Shown: positions 60,617-60,651 of the stretch, piece by piece
Layout of the letters: every line of letters begins with the position of its first letter
How positions within the stretch are numbered: position 1 is the first letter of the stretch
DNA from: CAYLYU01 sp964501925
GTDB lineage: Bacteria; Pseudomonadota; Zetaproteobacteria; Mariprofundales; Mariprofundaceae
Assembly: GCA_964501925.1 (NCBI GenBank)
Contig: CAZCTM010000011.1
Location: 1-60,651, forward strand
DNA: 60,651 nucleotides
Direction of reading: 5' to 3'
Translations under genes and position numbers: made by a program
Notes under the pieces: generated by a model
What the model saw: the letters and a program-made list of their open reading frames with translations, nothing else
What the model was told of the DNA's origin: nothing
Databases searched by the model: none

Positions 60617-60651
60617 CTACTTAATGATTTCTGTAACTACGCCGGCGCCGA
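60617..60651 (-). CDS. tuf: Elongation factor Tu, C-terminal end (partial)
   Basis: The last 10 codons read GAGVVTEIIK and are followed by TAG, which matches the C-terminus of EF-Tu (GAGVVTKII type). The rest lies outside the window. The place upstream of tRNA-Trp, secE and nusG agrees with a tufB-type copy. Confidence 0.75.
   Translation of the reverse strand, partial: GAGVVTEIIK

Noticed and set aside
1..60651. CRISPR array
   Set aside because: No series of short direct repeats with regular spacers was seen, and there are no cas genes.

Overview
This window looks like a chromosomal segment of a Gram-negative proteobacterium. It carries the lipopolysaccharide export set lptC-lptA-lptB with kdsC and kdsD, a Braun-type lipoprotein, a PagL-like outer membrane enzyme, type IV pilins, UbiX and UbiK, ZapD and YacG, and the secE-nusG-rplKAJL-rpoBC block. 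Several neighbour pairs (ubiK-comM, zapD-yacG, dprA-topA) are typical of gammaproteobacteria and close relatives. The pilin plus ABC-transporter cluster recalls deltaproteobacteria, and an iron-oxidiser-like or zetaproteobacterial lineage is also possible. I cannot fix the genus from sequence alone.

Layout. Bases 1-3560 are a mobile, AT-richer patch. It is the remains of an integron cassette array: a truncated attC at 267-290 and complete attC sites at 2690-2747 and 3485-3555. The last two bound a cassette with a DUF3800 gene. The array is interrupted by a REP-associated tyrosine transposase (RAYT) element with 19-bp inverted ends. The 3' end of that element is duplicated (195 bp, period 209), and the duplicated end is split by an IS110/IS1111-type element at about 1235-2594. 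That element has 8-bp subterminal inverted repeats, a 3' noncoding region that may encode its guide RNA, and a hairpin over the transposase ribosome-binding site. No integrase gene lies in the window.

Bases 3689-6414 hold radC, a PagL-like protein, an L,D-transpeptidase and an Lpp-like lipoprotein. The last two converge on a shared terminator and look like an envelope-tethering pair. Bases 6671-13557 hold yjbQ, a very large NAD-glutamate dehydrogenase, a hydrolase and an MFS transporter. After tRNA-Gly(CCC) come zapD, yacG and maf, then ornithine aminotransferase, arginase and a PutP-like symporter. Together with the dehydrogenase, these suggest a route from arginine (and perhaps imported proline) to glutamate and 2-oxoglutarate. 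Bases 19182-25967 hold nth, an orphan pilP-like gene, an outer-membrane protein, a hydantoinase A/B pair and tsaD. Bases 25972-29490 hold two type IV pilins flanking an ABC transporter and a membrane-anchored helical protein, resembling Myxococcus PilGHI.

Bases 29617-37297 on the minus strand hold ubiK-comM, a lipoprotein, ubiX, lptB-A-C, kdsC-D and an M23 peptidase. Bases 37570-48611 hold an acyl-CoA synthetase, an NDUFA9-like epimerase, plsY, a LysM protein, dprA, topA, rimI and ilvBN. From 48688 to the end the minus strand holds the transcription-translation block, with tRNA-Trp, rpmG and the 3' tip of tuf. The most interesting system is the nested attC/RAYT/IS110 patch, where one mobile element appears to have used the end of another as its target.
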